51,414 nt of DNA from a virus. The stretch is taken from IMG/VR virus record IMGVR_UViG_3300025728_000004, positions 1-51,414 of that record; one strand, 5' to 3'. A program made the position numbers and the translations under genes. Position 1 is the first letter of the stretch; each line of letters opens with the position of its first letter. The notes under the pieces were generated by a model. That model did no database searches and had not been told where the DNA came from. It saw only the letters and a list, made by a program, of their open reading frames with translations. Positions 43,996 through 51,414 of this stretch are shown one piece after another.

Positions 43996-46956
43996 CTATG
44001 TGCCTTGTGGCTTCAAACCGTACTTCTCTTGGTTTACCTGGTGCAGCTCTCTCTCGCCGCGAATGTTGGCCACGCAGATGTCGATCACGTCCTGCTCGCC
44101 GAGCTGGCTGCGATTGACCTGGCCGGCTCGACTGGCATCCTCGTGCAGATTGACTACCATCGGCCTCTCCTGTGCCGGAACGCCATTGCTGGCCGCCGTC
44201 GAAGAACTGCTGCCGCTTGACGCTGAGCGCCCGGCCGAGACGTTGCCATTGCGCAGAGCCTCAACCGATGCCACGCCGCCAAACTTGCGAATGTCTGATT
44301 GTGACCAGACGATCTCGCCCTTGTGGACGGTGCCCGCCGGATCGTTCACACCGCCTGCGCCGGTATAGCCGCCGCCGGAGAAACCAACTCCAGTAATTGC
44401 TGCCACGTTGGCAAGGCCGGCAGTGATCGCCGCGCCAGCGGCTGCGAAACCAAGCACCGGGCCGATGATTGGGATTGCCGCGAGCGCGGCATACGAGTCG
44501 GTTGCCGACTTATAGGTGCTGATCGTCGTCTGAGCGATTGCAGCAGCCTTGCCGATAGCACCAAGCCGACTGTTTCCCGACTGGCTCAGCGCGGCCATAT
44601 TCCCGAAGAAGTCAGCGCTTGCACCCATGATCGCGCTGTTTTTCGCTTTCTCGATCTGCTCGCGCCCTGCCTGCGCCTGCTTGTCGATGTTGGCGACGCG
44701 CTCGGCATAGGTCTGCTCATTGATCGCCTTGAGGTCCAGGTAGGCTTTCTGCTTCTCAAGTTCGGCCATGCGCCACGCATCGACCTCGGCCTGCTGAGTA
44801 TTCAGCCGGTCAATCTCGCTGTATGCGCCGCCCACGGCCGCATCAAGTCCGGTAGTGGTTGGCGCCTTACTGACGCCTTCGATTGTCCCTGGCTTCTGGG
44901 CTGAATTGAGGTTGATGTCGCGGATATTGATCAGCGTTTCCAGGCGCTTGGCGGCTTCGGTGTTGCCCTGGCGCTCGTATTCTGCCATTTGCGCCGCATC
45001 GTCCAGGCCAGACTTCAGCTGGTTCGCCTCGCGCAGCTGTCCGGTTAGAGTCAGCAGCTTTACCTGGTCATCGTTCGCCTGCTTGATGCCCTTCTGAATC
45101 TCGGCCTCGCGCTCAAGCCCGGCATTCTTCTTCAGCTGTGCAGTGATCAGATCCTGGCTGGCCAGCAAGGACTTCTGGTCAGCGGTGAGCGTTTGCTTGC
45201 CTTTGATGTTGGCAAGCTGCTGCTCCCACTTGATCAGCGCCTGGGCCTGGGTCCCGAGCTTCTCGGTGGCGATGCCTTGACCATTGATCGATGAGAGTTG
45301 CTGGGCGAGAACGGCGTTGGTCTGCCGCGCCGAATCCAGCATCTTCAGTCCGGCGTCTTCGGTGTAGGCCTTGTTAGCGGCTGCCTTGGGCTCCTTGAAC
45401 TTGTCGCGAATAGCCTTTTCAGACGCATCGGCGTCGGCCTGGGTGATCGTGTATCCGGCTGCGCGAGCTGCGTTGATGCGCTGCTGATCTTCGAGCAGGG
45501 CCTTGTTCAGCCTCTGCTCGCGACTGCCGGCTGCTTCGACGCCCTTCTGAAAGTCCTCGTAAGCCTTCTGCCCGTCGCGCTGAATCCTGGCCCTATCACC
45601 TTCGGCCTTGCCTTGATCAGCAAGCAGCAGCTTCTGCTTCTCCAGCAGGTTAAGCCGATCCTGTAGGAACTTGGTCGAATCGCTGCCTTCGCCGAGCGTA
45701 TCGGGGAACATTCTCGCCGCGAAGCTGGTCTTGCGATCCTCAAGCAGTTGCTTGGTATTGGCGATCTGCTCATCGAGCGACTGCTGACGGCCGACACCGA
45801 GCATGGCATCCCAGCCACTCTTTGCCGCGCCAGTGACCGAATTCCAAGCCGTTTCGATGGTGCCAAGGCTCTCCTTGATGGTCTTGGTTCGCTCCTCCAG
45901 AGCCTTCGCGTAGGCTGCCTGGGCAATTGCCGCGGCCTGCTCCTTCTCGCCCATTTCTTGAGCTGCGCGCACCTGCTCGTAAACCGATGCGGTCAGGAAG
46001 TTGTATTTGTCGTTGAGCGTGGCCAGCGTCTTTACTGGATCTTCCGCCAGGGCAGCGAACTCGGCGACAGTGGACGACACCGCCTTGCCGGTCGCGCTCT
46101 CGAAGCCAATGGCGGCTGCGGCGATCTGTTCAAAGCTGGAGCTGGCGATCTTGCCGTTCGATGCCAGTAATGCCAGCGTCTCGGCCGCCTTCCCGGTTGT
46201 GCCGACGGTCGCGCTGATGGTAGTTGCCATGCCGGCCATGGCCAGCGCCGACGTGCCAGAGGCGTTGCCGGTGGTGATGATCGCCTGTCGGAAGGCGTCC
46301 GCCTCTTGAGAGCCCTGATAGTAGGCCAGGCCCAGCGTGCCGACTGCCGCGGCAGCCACGGTGAACGGGTTGATCAGGCCGAGGACGTAGCCACCCATCG
46401 CCTTGGCCGCCGGCCCAGCGCCGCCGAACATATCCTTGAGCTGACCGCCCTGCTGCAGGAACACGGTCAGCGGATTCTGGCCGCCCTGGAGCGACGTGGC
46501 GATGTCAGTGAATTGAGCCGGAACGCCGCGCAGAGCTGCTGCCGTCTGCTTGGCGGTGTTGCCGGTGCGGGTCAGTGAGTCATCGAAGCTGGTCAGGCCC
46601 TTGCGGGTCTGGTTGATCTTCGCCTGGTATTCGTCATAGGTAGCAGTGTCGAGCTTTCCTGACTTGCGATGCCTGGCCAGGTCCTGCTCTTGCTTGTCCA
46701 GTTCGCCCAAGCGGCGCACCACCGGGTCAATCTGCCCCAGCAGACGCTCAAGCTCGTCGGCCTCATCCTCAATGGACTTGGTGGCCTTCTCGGCGCCCTT
46801 GCCCATCTTCTCCATGCCTGCGCCGGCTTTGTTCAGTGCCGGCTGGATGCTCAGGCCCGCGTCTTCCAGCGCCTCAAGCGCCTTGCGCGTGTCCGCCGCC
46901 TTTACTTCGGCGTCTCGGCTGTCCAGCTCAATGACGAGGCGGGATGTTTGGGCCAT
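43996..46956 (-). CDS. Tail tape measure protein
   Basis: This 986-residue, Ala-rich and largely helical protein has long coiled-coil stretches (about 20-140 and 440-800) and a hydrophobic region near residues 210-290 and again near 850-890 (AALAAIPIIGPVLGFAAAGA). Length sets tail length and the hydrophobic parts can enter the host membrane. GGAGAAAGGCA precedes the ATG. It follows the tail chaperones and the lipoprotein gene, as expected. Confidence 0.92.
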   Translation of the reverse strand: MAQTSRLVIELDSRDAEVKAADTRKALEALEDAGLSIQPALNKAGAGMEKMGKGAEKATKSIEDEADELERLLGQIDPVVRRLGELDKQEQDLARHRKSGKLDTATYDEYQAKINQTRKGLTSFDDSLTRTGNTAKQTAAALRGVPAQFTDIATSLQGGQNPLTVFLQQGGQLKDMFGGAGPAAKAMGGYVLGLINPFTVAAAAVGTLGLAYYQGSQEADAFRQAIITTGNASGTSALAMAGMATTISATVGTTGKAAETLALLASNGKIASSSFEQIAAAAIGFESATGKAVSSTVAEFAALAEDPVKTLATLNDKYNFLTASVYEQVRAAQEMGEKEQAAAIAQAAYAKALEERTKTIKESLGTIETAWNSVTGAAKSGWDAMLGVGRQQSLDEQIANTKQLLEDRKTSFAARMFPDTLGEGSDSTKFLQDRLNLLEKQKLLLADQGKAEGDRARIQRDGQKAYEDFQKGVEAAGSREQRLNKALLEDQQRINAARAAGYTITQADADASEKAIRDKFKEPKAAANKAYTEDAGLKMLDSARQTNAVLAQQLSSINGQGIATEKLGTQAQALIKWEQQLANIKGKQTLTADQKSLLASQDLITAQLKKNAGLEREAEIQKGIKQANDDQVKLLTLTGQLREANQLKSGLDDAAQMAEYERQGNTEAAKRLETLINIRDINLNSAQKPGTIEGVSKAPTTTGLDAAVGGAYSEIDRLNTQQAEVDAWRMAELEKQKAYLDLKAINEQTYAERVANIDKQAQAGREQIEKAKNSAIMGASADFFGNMAALSQSGNSRLGAIGKAAAIAQTTISTYKSATDSYAALAAIPIIGPVLGFAAAGAAITAGLANVAAITGVGFSGGGYTGAGGVNDPAGTVHKGEIVWSQSDIRKFGGVASVEALRNGNVSAGRSASSGSSSSTAASNGVPAQERPMVVNLHEDASRAGQVNRSQLGEQDVIDICVANIRGERELHQVNQEKYGLKPQGT

Positions 46957-46972
46957 TGCCTTTCTCCAGGTA

Positions 46973-46995
46973 TTAAAAAACCCGCCGGAGCGGGT
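46973..46995 (-). terminator. Intrinsic terminator after the lipoprotein gene
   Basis: ACCCGC (46980-46985) and GCGGGT (46990-46995) form a perfect 6-bp stem with a 4-nt loop. On the minus strand TTTTTTAAT follows. It would end transcripts of the lipoprotein gene before the tape measure gene. Confidence 0.85.
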
Positions 46996-47013
46996 CTTGT
47001 GTATCGGATTCGA

Positions 47014-47472
47014 TTAGATGCCAGCCGTGATCTGCTCCATGAGCATTTCCTCCAGGCCGCCGCGGGACACGCACGTCAGATCCATGTTTTGCGACACCTC
47101 GCCCGGCCGGTAGTCGCCGGCAATGGTCGCCTTAACCACGTAGCGACCCTGATAGGCGATAACGCCCATCGTCACTTTGGTGGCGGTGCGATTGTCGAGC
47201 AGGTAGTCGAGGCCCAGGGTCTTGCCGCAATCGGCGTCCCTCGGGGTCAGTCTGACTTGCTTGGGCGCGGTAGAGATAACGCCGGCAGCATCGTCGAAGC
47301 TAGTGATCTGATAGCCATCGGCAACCAATGCCCGCTTGGCAGACAGCAGGATCTGCTCTTTGCTGGCCTTCGTGCTGCTGACGGCGCCAGCGCTTTGAAT
47401 GGTCGGCGCTTGGTAGGTGGCTGCGCAGCCACTGATAAATACTGCCGCGGCAATCGCGATCCCGATACGCAT
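47014..47472 (-). CDS. Lipoprotein, candidate moron / superinfection factor
   Basis: This 152-residue protein has a lipoprotein signal peptide: MRIGIAIAAAVFISGC, with the lipobox ISGC and Cys16 as the lipid-bearing residue. The rest is a small alpha/beta domain with two further Cys residues. ATG 47472 is chosen because GGGAG lies 7 bases upstream and the signal starts there. It is placed between tail chaperones and tape measure, with its own extended -10 promoter and terminator, which marks a moron. Blocking of superinfection is a common job for such lipoproteins but is not shown here. Confidence 0.72.
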   Translation of the reverse strand: MRIGIAIAAAVFISGCAATYQAPTIQSAGAVSSTKASKEQILLSAKRALVADGYQITSFDDAAGVISTAPKQVRLTPRDADCGKTLGLDYLLDNRTATKVTMGVIAYQGRYVVKATIAGDYRPGEVSQNMDLTCVSRGGLEEMLMEQITAGI

Positions 47473-47497
47473 AGGTTTCTCCCTGGATGATGCCGTC

Positions 47498-47506
47498 ATT
47501 TTAGCA
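47498..47506 (-). promoter_or_regulatory. Extended -10 promoter for the lipoprotein gene
   Basis: TGCTAAAAT on the minus strand has the extended -10 pattern TG-N-TAAAAT and lies 26 bases before the ATG. No good -35 box is seen, which is usual for extended -10 promoters. Confidence 0.5.
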
Positions 47507-47522
47507 TCACCCGGGGCGCGCC

Positions 47523-47840
47523 TCAGTCGTCTTTCTCTGCCAGGCAAAGCGCATCGAGGGTATAGACCACCTCGTCTATCTCGCTGCGAGGCATGGCCGG
47601 AGGGTGCGCCTCCAACCAATCCGATATTTCCCGGGCCGACAGCGGCAGTGGGAAAACGCCAGACATCGACGAGATGAACCGGCGGCCGCGAGTGATGTTT
47701 CGGAACGTGTTCAGCAGATAGTTGGTCATCGGGTCCGTTTCCGGCTCATCCGGGACCGCCATGCGGAGCCGCTGGTAGATCAGCCGTCGCTTTTCGGTGT
47801 CGCCGGCCCACTCTCTTTCCCACTCGAAGCGGGCAACGAC
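47523..47840 (-). CDS. Tail assembly chaperone, -1 frameshift extension (G-T type)
   Basis: The frame is open from the slippery site at 47846-47840 down to 47523. After the shift it adds about 105 residues to the upstream chaperone (VVARFEWEREWAGDTEKRRL, then MAVPDEPETDPMTNYLLNTF). An ATG at 47762 could in theory start a 79-residue protein alone. Lambda makes gpG and gpG-T in the same way; the fusion carries the tape measure during tail assembly. Confidence 0.78.
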   Translation of the reverse strand, partial: VVARFEWEREWAGDTEKRRLIYQRLRMAVPDEPETDPMTNYLLNTFRNITRGRRFISSMSGVFPLPLSAREISDWLEAHPPAMPRSEIDEVVYTLDALCLAEKDD

Positions 47841-48250
47841 TTTCCCACGGTGTCAGCCAAGGCCTTTTGCGCCTCGACTGCCGACGCCGAAGCCTCGCGC
47901 AGGACGAACAGGAAGAATTCGAGGTTGGCATCGAGCATCTGCTCGGCAGCCCCGGCGCTGTACGCCAGCGGGTTACCGTCCGCATCCTGCACGCCGGCCC
48001 AGTCTTTGACGATGAACTGGCCCAGCAGTCGGCACTGGGTCTGGTGCTCGGTCGTCTCGCCGTCGATCACGCCCACGACGCCTGTTCCGAACTGGGCGTC
48101 AGCATTGCGCAGCTTGCGGCGTTCGCGCTCAAGGGCGACCGCGTATTCGGGGTTATCAATTCGTGCCAGCAACACTTTGGTGTCGTCGTCATAGGCGACC
48201 CACTTGGTTTCCGAGGTGTTCTGGTCTTTCTTGGTCAGTCGCAAAGCCAT
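47780..48250 (-). CDS. Tail assembly chaperone (G type)
   Basis: This 156-residue protein begins MALRLTKKDQNTSETKWVAY and is helical after an N-terminal strand-rich part. The unshifted product ends at 47780. At codon 137 (AAG of GTG-GGA-AAG) the ribosome can slip back one base to give a protein of about 242 residues. Its place between major tail protein and tape measure is the standard position. Confidence 0.82.
   Translation of the reverse strand: MALRLTKKDQNTSETKWVAYDDDTKVLLARIDNPEYAVALERERRKLRNADAQFGTGVVGVIDGETTEHQTQCRLLGQFIVKDWAGVQDADGNPLAYSAGAAEQMLDANLEFFLFVLREASASAVEAQKALADTVGKSLPASSGKESGPATPKSDG
47840..47846 (-). other. Programmed -1 frameshift site GGGAAAG
   Basis: In the chaperone frame the minus strand reads gtG-GGA-AAG-tcg, an X-XXY-YYZ heptamer identical to the one used in lambda G-T. 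A second GGGAAAG at 47821-47815 is in the wrong register. The -1 frame is open across both genes. Confidence 0.85.
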
Positions 48251-48269
48251 GGTTATTCCTCACGCCACG

Positions 48270-48308
48270 CCGAAAAAGGACCGCCCCGGCTGGCGTTGGT
48301 GCCGGGGC
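48270..48308 (-). terminator. Intrinsic terminator after the major tail protein gene
   Basis: GCCCCGGC (48283-48290) and GCCGGGGC (48301-48308) form a perfect 8-bp stem with a 10-nt loop. CCTTTTTCGG follows on the minus strand. It separates the abundant tail tube protein from the chaperones. Confidence 0.82.
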
Positions 48309-48328
48309 AGTCAAGGGGTGAATCGGTG

Positions 48329-49489
48329 TTACGAAACGGTGATGGTCGACGTGCTGAGCTTCGTGCCGTCGTACTTGCTGGTCGCGGTAATGGTCGCCGA
48401 GCCGGATGCCACGCCAGTGACCAGGCCGGTCGAGCTGACAGTCGCCTTGCTCGGTGCGCTGCTGGTCCAGTTGACGCCTTGCGGTGCGCCAGCCGGTGCC
48501 ACGGTCGCGGCCAGCTGCTGAGTGCCAGCGACGGCGATGGTTGCAGTGCCTGGGGCCACGGTGACGCTGGTCGGTGCCACGTATGGCGCGCGGGTGATGG
48601 TCGGCGCCTGCTTGGCCACGGTGTAATTCAGCGTCACCTCGATCAGGTCGCGCTTGCCGCCGCTCGGCAGCTCACCGTCGACTTCCACCGCCGGGAAATT
48701 GAAGGTGTACTTGTTGCCGACGCTGTCGGTGATCGGGAACTCGACCGCAACCGTTTTCCGGGTGAAGGTGTTTTTCCAGATGCTCCAGGCCGTTGCCGAC
48801 CAGGCCAGCGTGATGGTGCCGGTGATGGCCGCCTCGGTGGCGATCTGCGCGCCAGGGCCCATCTTGTCGGTGCCGATGCAGCGCTGAGCCTGCAGGCCGT
48901 TGTCCAGGCTGATGGTCATGGCCGAGACACAGGCCTGACCTTCCAGCGATACGCCATCGACAAGGAGCGTACCCACGTTGCCATTCGACAGAAATGGGGT
49001 TGTGGTCGGGGCCGCTGGAGCGAGAACGATCGGCGCGTCGCTGTCGGTGTAGTCCAGACAGGCAGTGCCGAAGGTGACAGTGATCTTGCCGTCGCTCGGG
49101 ATGTCCAGGGCGAACGTCGGGATGTGCACGCCCTTGAATAGGGAGTAAACGCCCACGTCCATGTAGTTCTTGGCGATGCTGAAGGTGTGGCGCACGTCGC
49201 CTACGGTCAGCACGTTGCTGGCCCAGGCGCCATAAAACGCAGCCTCCAGCAGCTTGTCGAAGCTGCCATAGGACAGCTCGGCGGTCAGGTCGCCGCCGAT
49301 GTCGGTACTGGTCACGACCGAGCCCTGGCTGATGCGCGAGTCGGTGATCTCGTCGCTGGTCGCCGTGTTGACGGTCGGAGTCATGGCATTGCCGGTCAGC
49401 CTTAGCGTGTCCCAGGTGCCGGAGCCGGGAGTAACGCCGGGCGTCACCTCGGGGATGATGTAACTTGTGACTTTGGCGCCGCTCGACAT
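48329..49489 (-). CDS. Major tail protein with C-terminal Ig-like (Big_2) domain
   Basis: This 386-residue protein begins MSSGAKVTSYIIPEVTPG, the usual start of siphophage tail-tube proteins. A tube domain of about 300 residues is followed by a bacterial Ig-like domain (about 305-386), with VTVAPGTATIAVAGTQQLAA and VNWTSSAPSKATVSSTGLVT. Such domains sit on the virion surface and may bind sugars. ATG 49489 is chosen because GGAGA lies before it and the longer frame (49513) would reach into a terminator. Confidence 0.88.
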   Translation of the reverse strand: MSSGAKVTSYIIPEVTPGVTPGSGTWDTLRLTGNAMTPTVNTATSDEITDSRISQGSVVTSTDIGGDLTAELSYGSFDKLLEAAFYGAWASNVLTVGDVRHTFSIAKNYMDVGVYSLFKGVHIPTFALDIPSDGKITVTFGTACLDYTDSDAPIVLAPAAPTTTPFLSNGNVGTLLVDGVSLEGQACVSAMTISLDNGLQAQRCIGTDKMGPGAQIATEAAITGTITLAWSATAWSIWKNTFTRKTVAVEFPITDSVGNKYTFNFPAVEVDGELPSGGKRDLIEVTLNYTVAKQAPTITRAPYVAPTSVTVAPGTATIAVAGTQQLAATVAPAGAPQGVNWTSSAPSKATVSSTGLVTGVASGSATITATSKYDGTKLSTSTITVS

Positions 49490-49512
49490 AGTGAGTCTCC
49501 AGATTGCGGACA

Positions 49513-49537
49513 TAAAAAAGCCCGCGCGCGGCGGGCT
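49513..49537 (-). terminator. Intrinsic terminator upstream of the major tail protein gene
   Basis: GCCCGC (49520-49525) and GCGGGC (49531-49536) close a 5-nt loop, extended by flanking A-T pairs. TTTTTTA follows on the minus strand. With the terminator at 48270 it brackets the tail-tube gene on both sides. Confidence 0.82.
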
Positions 49538-49559
49538 GTAGTTGGTGCGTTGCGCTGGA

Positions 49560-49952
49560 TCAGCCGGCGCGGAAGCGGATATTCACGTTGACCTGATAGA
49601 AGCCCTCGAACTCGCCGGCCGGGATCTGGCTCGCCTCCAGGCACTCGAGGTCGCCCGATTGCCAGTAGGCAAAGTGTGCTTCGAGCTGATCCGACAGGAC
49701 GTTGAGCGCCTTCATGCCAGTGCCTGCCCGGGCGAAGCATTGGATGCTGATCTGGCCAGGCTTGCGGGTGTACGGCTTGTCAGCCATGCCAGCCATGAAA
49801 GCCGTTGCGTGCTGGATGTTCAGGCGGCACCAGAGGCCGTCGGCTGGCGGCGTGTAGGTCTGCGTGTTCGGGTAGCCGATGTTCGACTGCGGCAGGCCCG
49901 TGAAGGCGACCATGCGCGCCGTGATCAGCTTGCGGATGTCTTCGTATGTCAC
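49560..49952 (-). CDS. Tail terminator protein (DUF4128-like)
   Basis: This 130-residue protein begins MTYEDIRKLITARMVAFTGL, then PADGLWCRLNIQHATAF, KPGQISIQCFARAGTGMKAL and a C-terminal EFEGFYQVNVNIRFRAG. This is the alternating strand and helix pattern of proteins (lambda gpU-like) that cap the tail tube and join the head. It overlaps the upstream gene by four bases. Confidence 0.78.
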   Translation of the reverse strand: MTYEDIRKLITARMVAFTGLPQSNIGYPNTQTYTPPADGLWCRLNIQHATAFMAGMADKPYTRKPGQISIQCFARAGTGMKALNVLSDQLEAHFAYWQSGDLECLEASQIPAGEFEGFYQVNVNIRFRAG

Positions 49953-50329
49953 TTGTAGACCTCGCTCACGCCGATGAATGACAGGCCGTAAATACCGGTA
50001 GGCGCTTGGCTTGAGTGGCCGTTTTCGAGGCGTTCAGCATATGGCAGGTTGTTCTGTATGAAGACCTGGGTGTACGGCTTCAAGCCGGACAAGACTGTCA
50101 TCCCGCGACTGATCGTTTCGTTACCGCTCGGATCAACATCAACCGAAGTCGCATAGACCGGCGATCCAATGCTGACGATGTTATTTCCGCGGAATCGCCC
50201 GGTATCAACCGGTGATTTCTGGATGATCTCGCCGAGCAGTGCCAAGGCGATAGTTCTGACCTGCTTGCTTACTTCCTCGTCGATCTGCTCCGCGAAGGCG
50301 CTCGGCGGAAAGCTCCAGCCCTTGCCCAT
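49949..50329 (-). CDS. HK97 gp10-like head-tail joining protein
   Basis: This 126-residue protein has an N-terminal helix (AEQIDEEVSKQVRTIALALL), followed by the gp10 signature KSPVDTGRFRGNNIVSIG (about 39-56) and NLPYAERLENGHSSQAPTG (about 94-112). The family links head and tail in HK97-type phages. The start overlaps the previous stop (TAATG). Confidence 0.85.
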   Translation of the reverse strand: MGKGWSFPPSAFAEQIDEEVSKQVRTIALALLGEIIQKSPVDTGRFRGNNIVSIGSPVYATSVDVDPSGNETISRGMTVLSGLKPYTQVFIQNNLPYAERLENGHSSQAPTGIYGLSFIGVSEVYK

Positions 50330-50715
50330 TACGGCGCCCTCAGTTGTATCTGGTAGGTAGCTGACGCCGGATCAACCTGAACGCCCTTGACCAGGTAGCT
50401 GACGCTCTTGGTCCGGTCGGCAAGATCTGGCGCCGTTATCGTGTGGCCCTCGGCTGGCCGATCGGTTAGCTCATTGGTCAGCGCAATCAGCTTCAGGTCA
50501 CCCGACAGGATGTTGACGTTGTCGATGCGCTTGGTTTCGTACTCAGCCATCACGCCGCGACCGGTGTAGGTCACGGTGACGGCCGTTGTCGTTTCCTCGA
50601 TCGGGTCATAGACGCCCGGCCCCTGATACGAGCCAGTGAACGCCGACACGGCATCGGCCAGCCTCCCGTCGAAGGCCTTGGCCAGTTTGGTCTGAAGCTT
50701 GTCCTGTAGGCCCAT
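50329..50715 (-). CDS. Head closure / head-tail connector protein
   Basis: This 128-residue protein has a short N-terminal helix and then strands: YDPIEETTTAVTVTYTGRGV, NILSGDLKLIALTNELTD, VSYLVKGVQVDPASATYQIQ. The pattern and its place between connector and gp10-like genes match head closure proteins (SPP1 gp16-like). GAGGGGCTGAGC precedes the ATG. Confidence 0.72.
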   Translation of the reverse strand: MGLQDKLQTKLAKAFDGRLADAVSAFTGSYQGPGVYDPIEETTTAVTVTYTGRGVMAEYETKRIDNVNILSGDLKLIALTNELTDRPAEGHTITAPDLADRTKSVSYLVKGVQVDPASATYQIQLRAP

Positions 50716-50717
50716 GC

Positions 50718-51095
50718 TCAGCCCCTCACCATCGGAATGGAATTGGTGCCGGTGGTCCAGGGATAGATCAGCGCCAGGGCGAAGTTTTCACCGGAAGACA
50801 GCGAGACAGAGCCCTGAACGTAGGTTTCGCTGACGGACGTGCCAGAGGTGGCCGATACCGTCTCGCTTACCGTCTCGCGGTCGGTGGACTTGTACAGGCC
50901 ACCCGTAGAGGCGATCTTTGCAACTTGGGCGCCGGCCTGCTTGATCTCGGCCGGTACTTCGGCGGGGACAGGACGCTTTATCTTGCTGGTCAGCCAGGCA
51001 TTGGCCTGCATCACAGACAGGACCGGATCACCGGCACCCGCCCAGCCCGACCCCAGCAATGTGTCAACGTCTGCAACAGTGATGAAGTCGGTCAT
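50718..51095 (-). CDS. Head-tail adaptor protein
   Basis: This 125-residue protein begins MTDFITVADVDTLLGSGWAG, helical at first (VMQANAWLTSKIKRPVPAEV) with a Ser/Thr-rich loop and a C-terminal helix ending YPWTTGTNSIPMVRG. This is the usual form of the gp6/gp15-type adaptor next to the portal. It follows a 53-residue gene and the capsid gene. Confidence 0.75.
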   Translation of the reverse strand: MTDFITVADVDTLLGSGWAGAGDPVLSVMQANAWLTSKIKRPVPAEVPAEIKQAGAQVAKIASTGGLYKSTDRETVSETVSATSGTSVSETYVQGSVSLSSGENFALALIYPWTTGTNSIPMVRG

Positions 51096-51098
51096 GGG

Positions 51099-51260
51099 TT
51101 ATTCCTTGACGATACCGGGCTTGCCGGACTTGATCGGCTCGGGGTGCTTGTAGTCATCCGGCGCGAACTTGGCGTCGATGATCTTGTAGCCCTTCTGGCG
51201 CAGTTCAGCCTTGCGCTCAGCGGTGACCGGATGCTTCTCGTAAACGACTTTCTCGTCCAT
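51099..51260 (-). CDS. Small head-region protein
   Basis: The product has 53 residues (MDEKVVYEKHPVTAERKAEL then YKIIDAKFAPDDYKHPEPIK). GGAG precedes the ATG. It is the first gene after the capsid gene in the transcription order. It resembles the short basic proteins often found there (HeH-like or head-tail accessory); no function is known. Confidence 0.65.
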   Translation of the reverse strand: MDEKVVYEKHPVTAERKAELRQKGYKIIDAKFAPDDYKHPEPIKSGKPGIVKE

Positions 51261-51283
51261 GGTGGACTCCTGGAAGGTGGGTT

Positions 51284-51414
51284 AGGCGACCCGAAGGCCG
51301 CCGTCTCGATTTCGATTACTTGGTAGCGTCACCGATGGTGATAACGCCAGCCGAGGCCTTGATGCTGTTCGCAACCAGATCCCAGTTGGTGCCAGTGGCC
51401 AGCTCGGCGCTGGT
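51284..51414. repeat. Terminal direct repeat, right copy
   Basis: These 131 bases are identical to bases 1-131. They hold the C-terminal codons of the capsid gene for a second time. The unique circle is 51283 bp. Confidence 0.95.

Noticed and set aside
47815-47821. Second GGGAAAG in the tail chaperone gene as the slip site
   Set aside because: In the chaperone frame it reads T-GGG-AAA, not the X-XXY-YYZ register needed for a -1 slip.
1-51414. CRISPR arrays, rRNA genes, insertion sequences and transposases
   Set aside because: Nothing matching these was seen on reading the window. Repeats found are operators, partition repeats, the 13-bp element and the fibre duplication.

Overview
The window is the complete genome of a temperate siphovirus of a GC-rich Gammaproteobacterium, most likely Pseudomonas. 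This rests on gene content, codon style and lambda-like homologues; no search was run. Bases 1-131 recur exactly at 51284-51414, so the sequence is best read as a circle of 51283 bp that was opened inside the major capsid gene.

Late operon (minus strand, from about 7.6 kb down to 1, then from 51.3 kb down to 36.3 kb). In transcription order it holds two small membrane proteins (holin candidates), an Ntn-hydrolase-like protein, small and large terminase, portal, SPP1 gp7-like minor head protein, scaffold, major capsid, head-tail connectors, major tail protein, the frameshifted tail chaperones, a lipoprotein that looks like a moron, tape measure, a DUF1833-like tail protein, an NlpC/P60 protein, a J-like tip protein, an SGNH-hydrolase fibre, a lectin-like protein and a lambda R-type endolysin. 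Several intrinsic terminators lie inside this operon, which points to antitermination.

Early minus-strand block (22.9 to 7.9 kb). A Cro-like protein is followed by a possible ribbon-helix-helix protein, a NinX-like protein, a KorA/TrfB-like helix-turn-helix protein, an HNH endonuclease, replication proteins like lambda O and P, small accessory proteins, a cytosine-methyltransferase-like protein, NinG, nucleotide enzymes, a metallophosphoesterase, a Lar-like protein, RusA and a candidate late regulator. Inside this block, on the plus strand, is a parA-parG-like pair (16.6-17.45 kb) flanked by matching inverted repeats. This is a plasmid-type partition cassette.

Control region (22.9-23.87 kb). 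Two divergent candidate promoters lie about 100 bp apart and each carries an 18-bp operator. There is no CI-type repressor gene between or beside them. The rightward promoter is followed by about 500 nt of non-coding, hairpin-rich leader that includes a clean three-way junction. Related operators are scattered through the genome, including inside coding regions and the tail operon.

Plus-strand block (23.87-36.2 kb). It carries a recombination module (coiled-coil protein, Sak4-like ATPase, SSB-like protein with a DDIPF-type tail, exonuclease X-like protein), many small proteins, a tyrosine integrase at 31.0 kb and a further run of small accessory genes. One of these appears to be split by an amber codon.

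Taken together, the genome encodes both a plasmid partition system and an integrase, and it has dispersed operators without a recognisable CI repressor. The lysogenic state may therefore be maintained in a P1/P4-like manner rather than a lambda-like one. That last point is inference.
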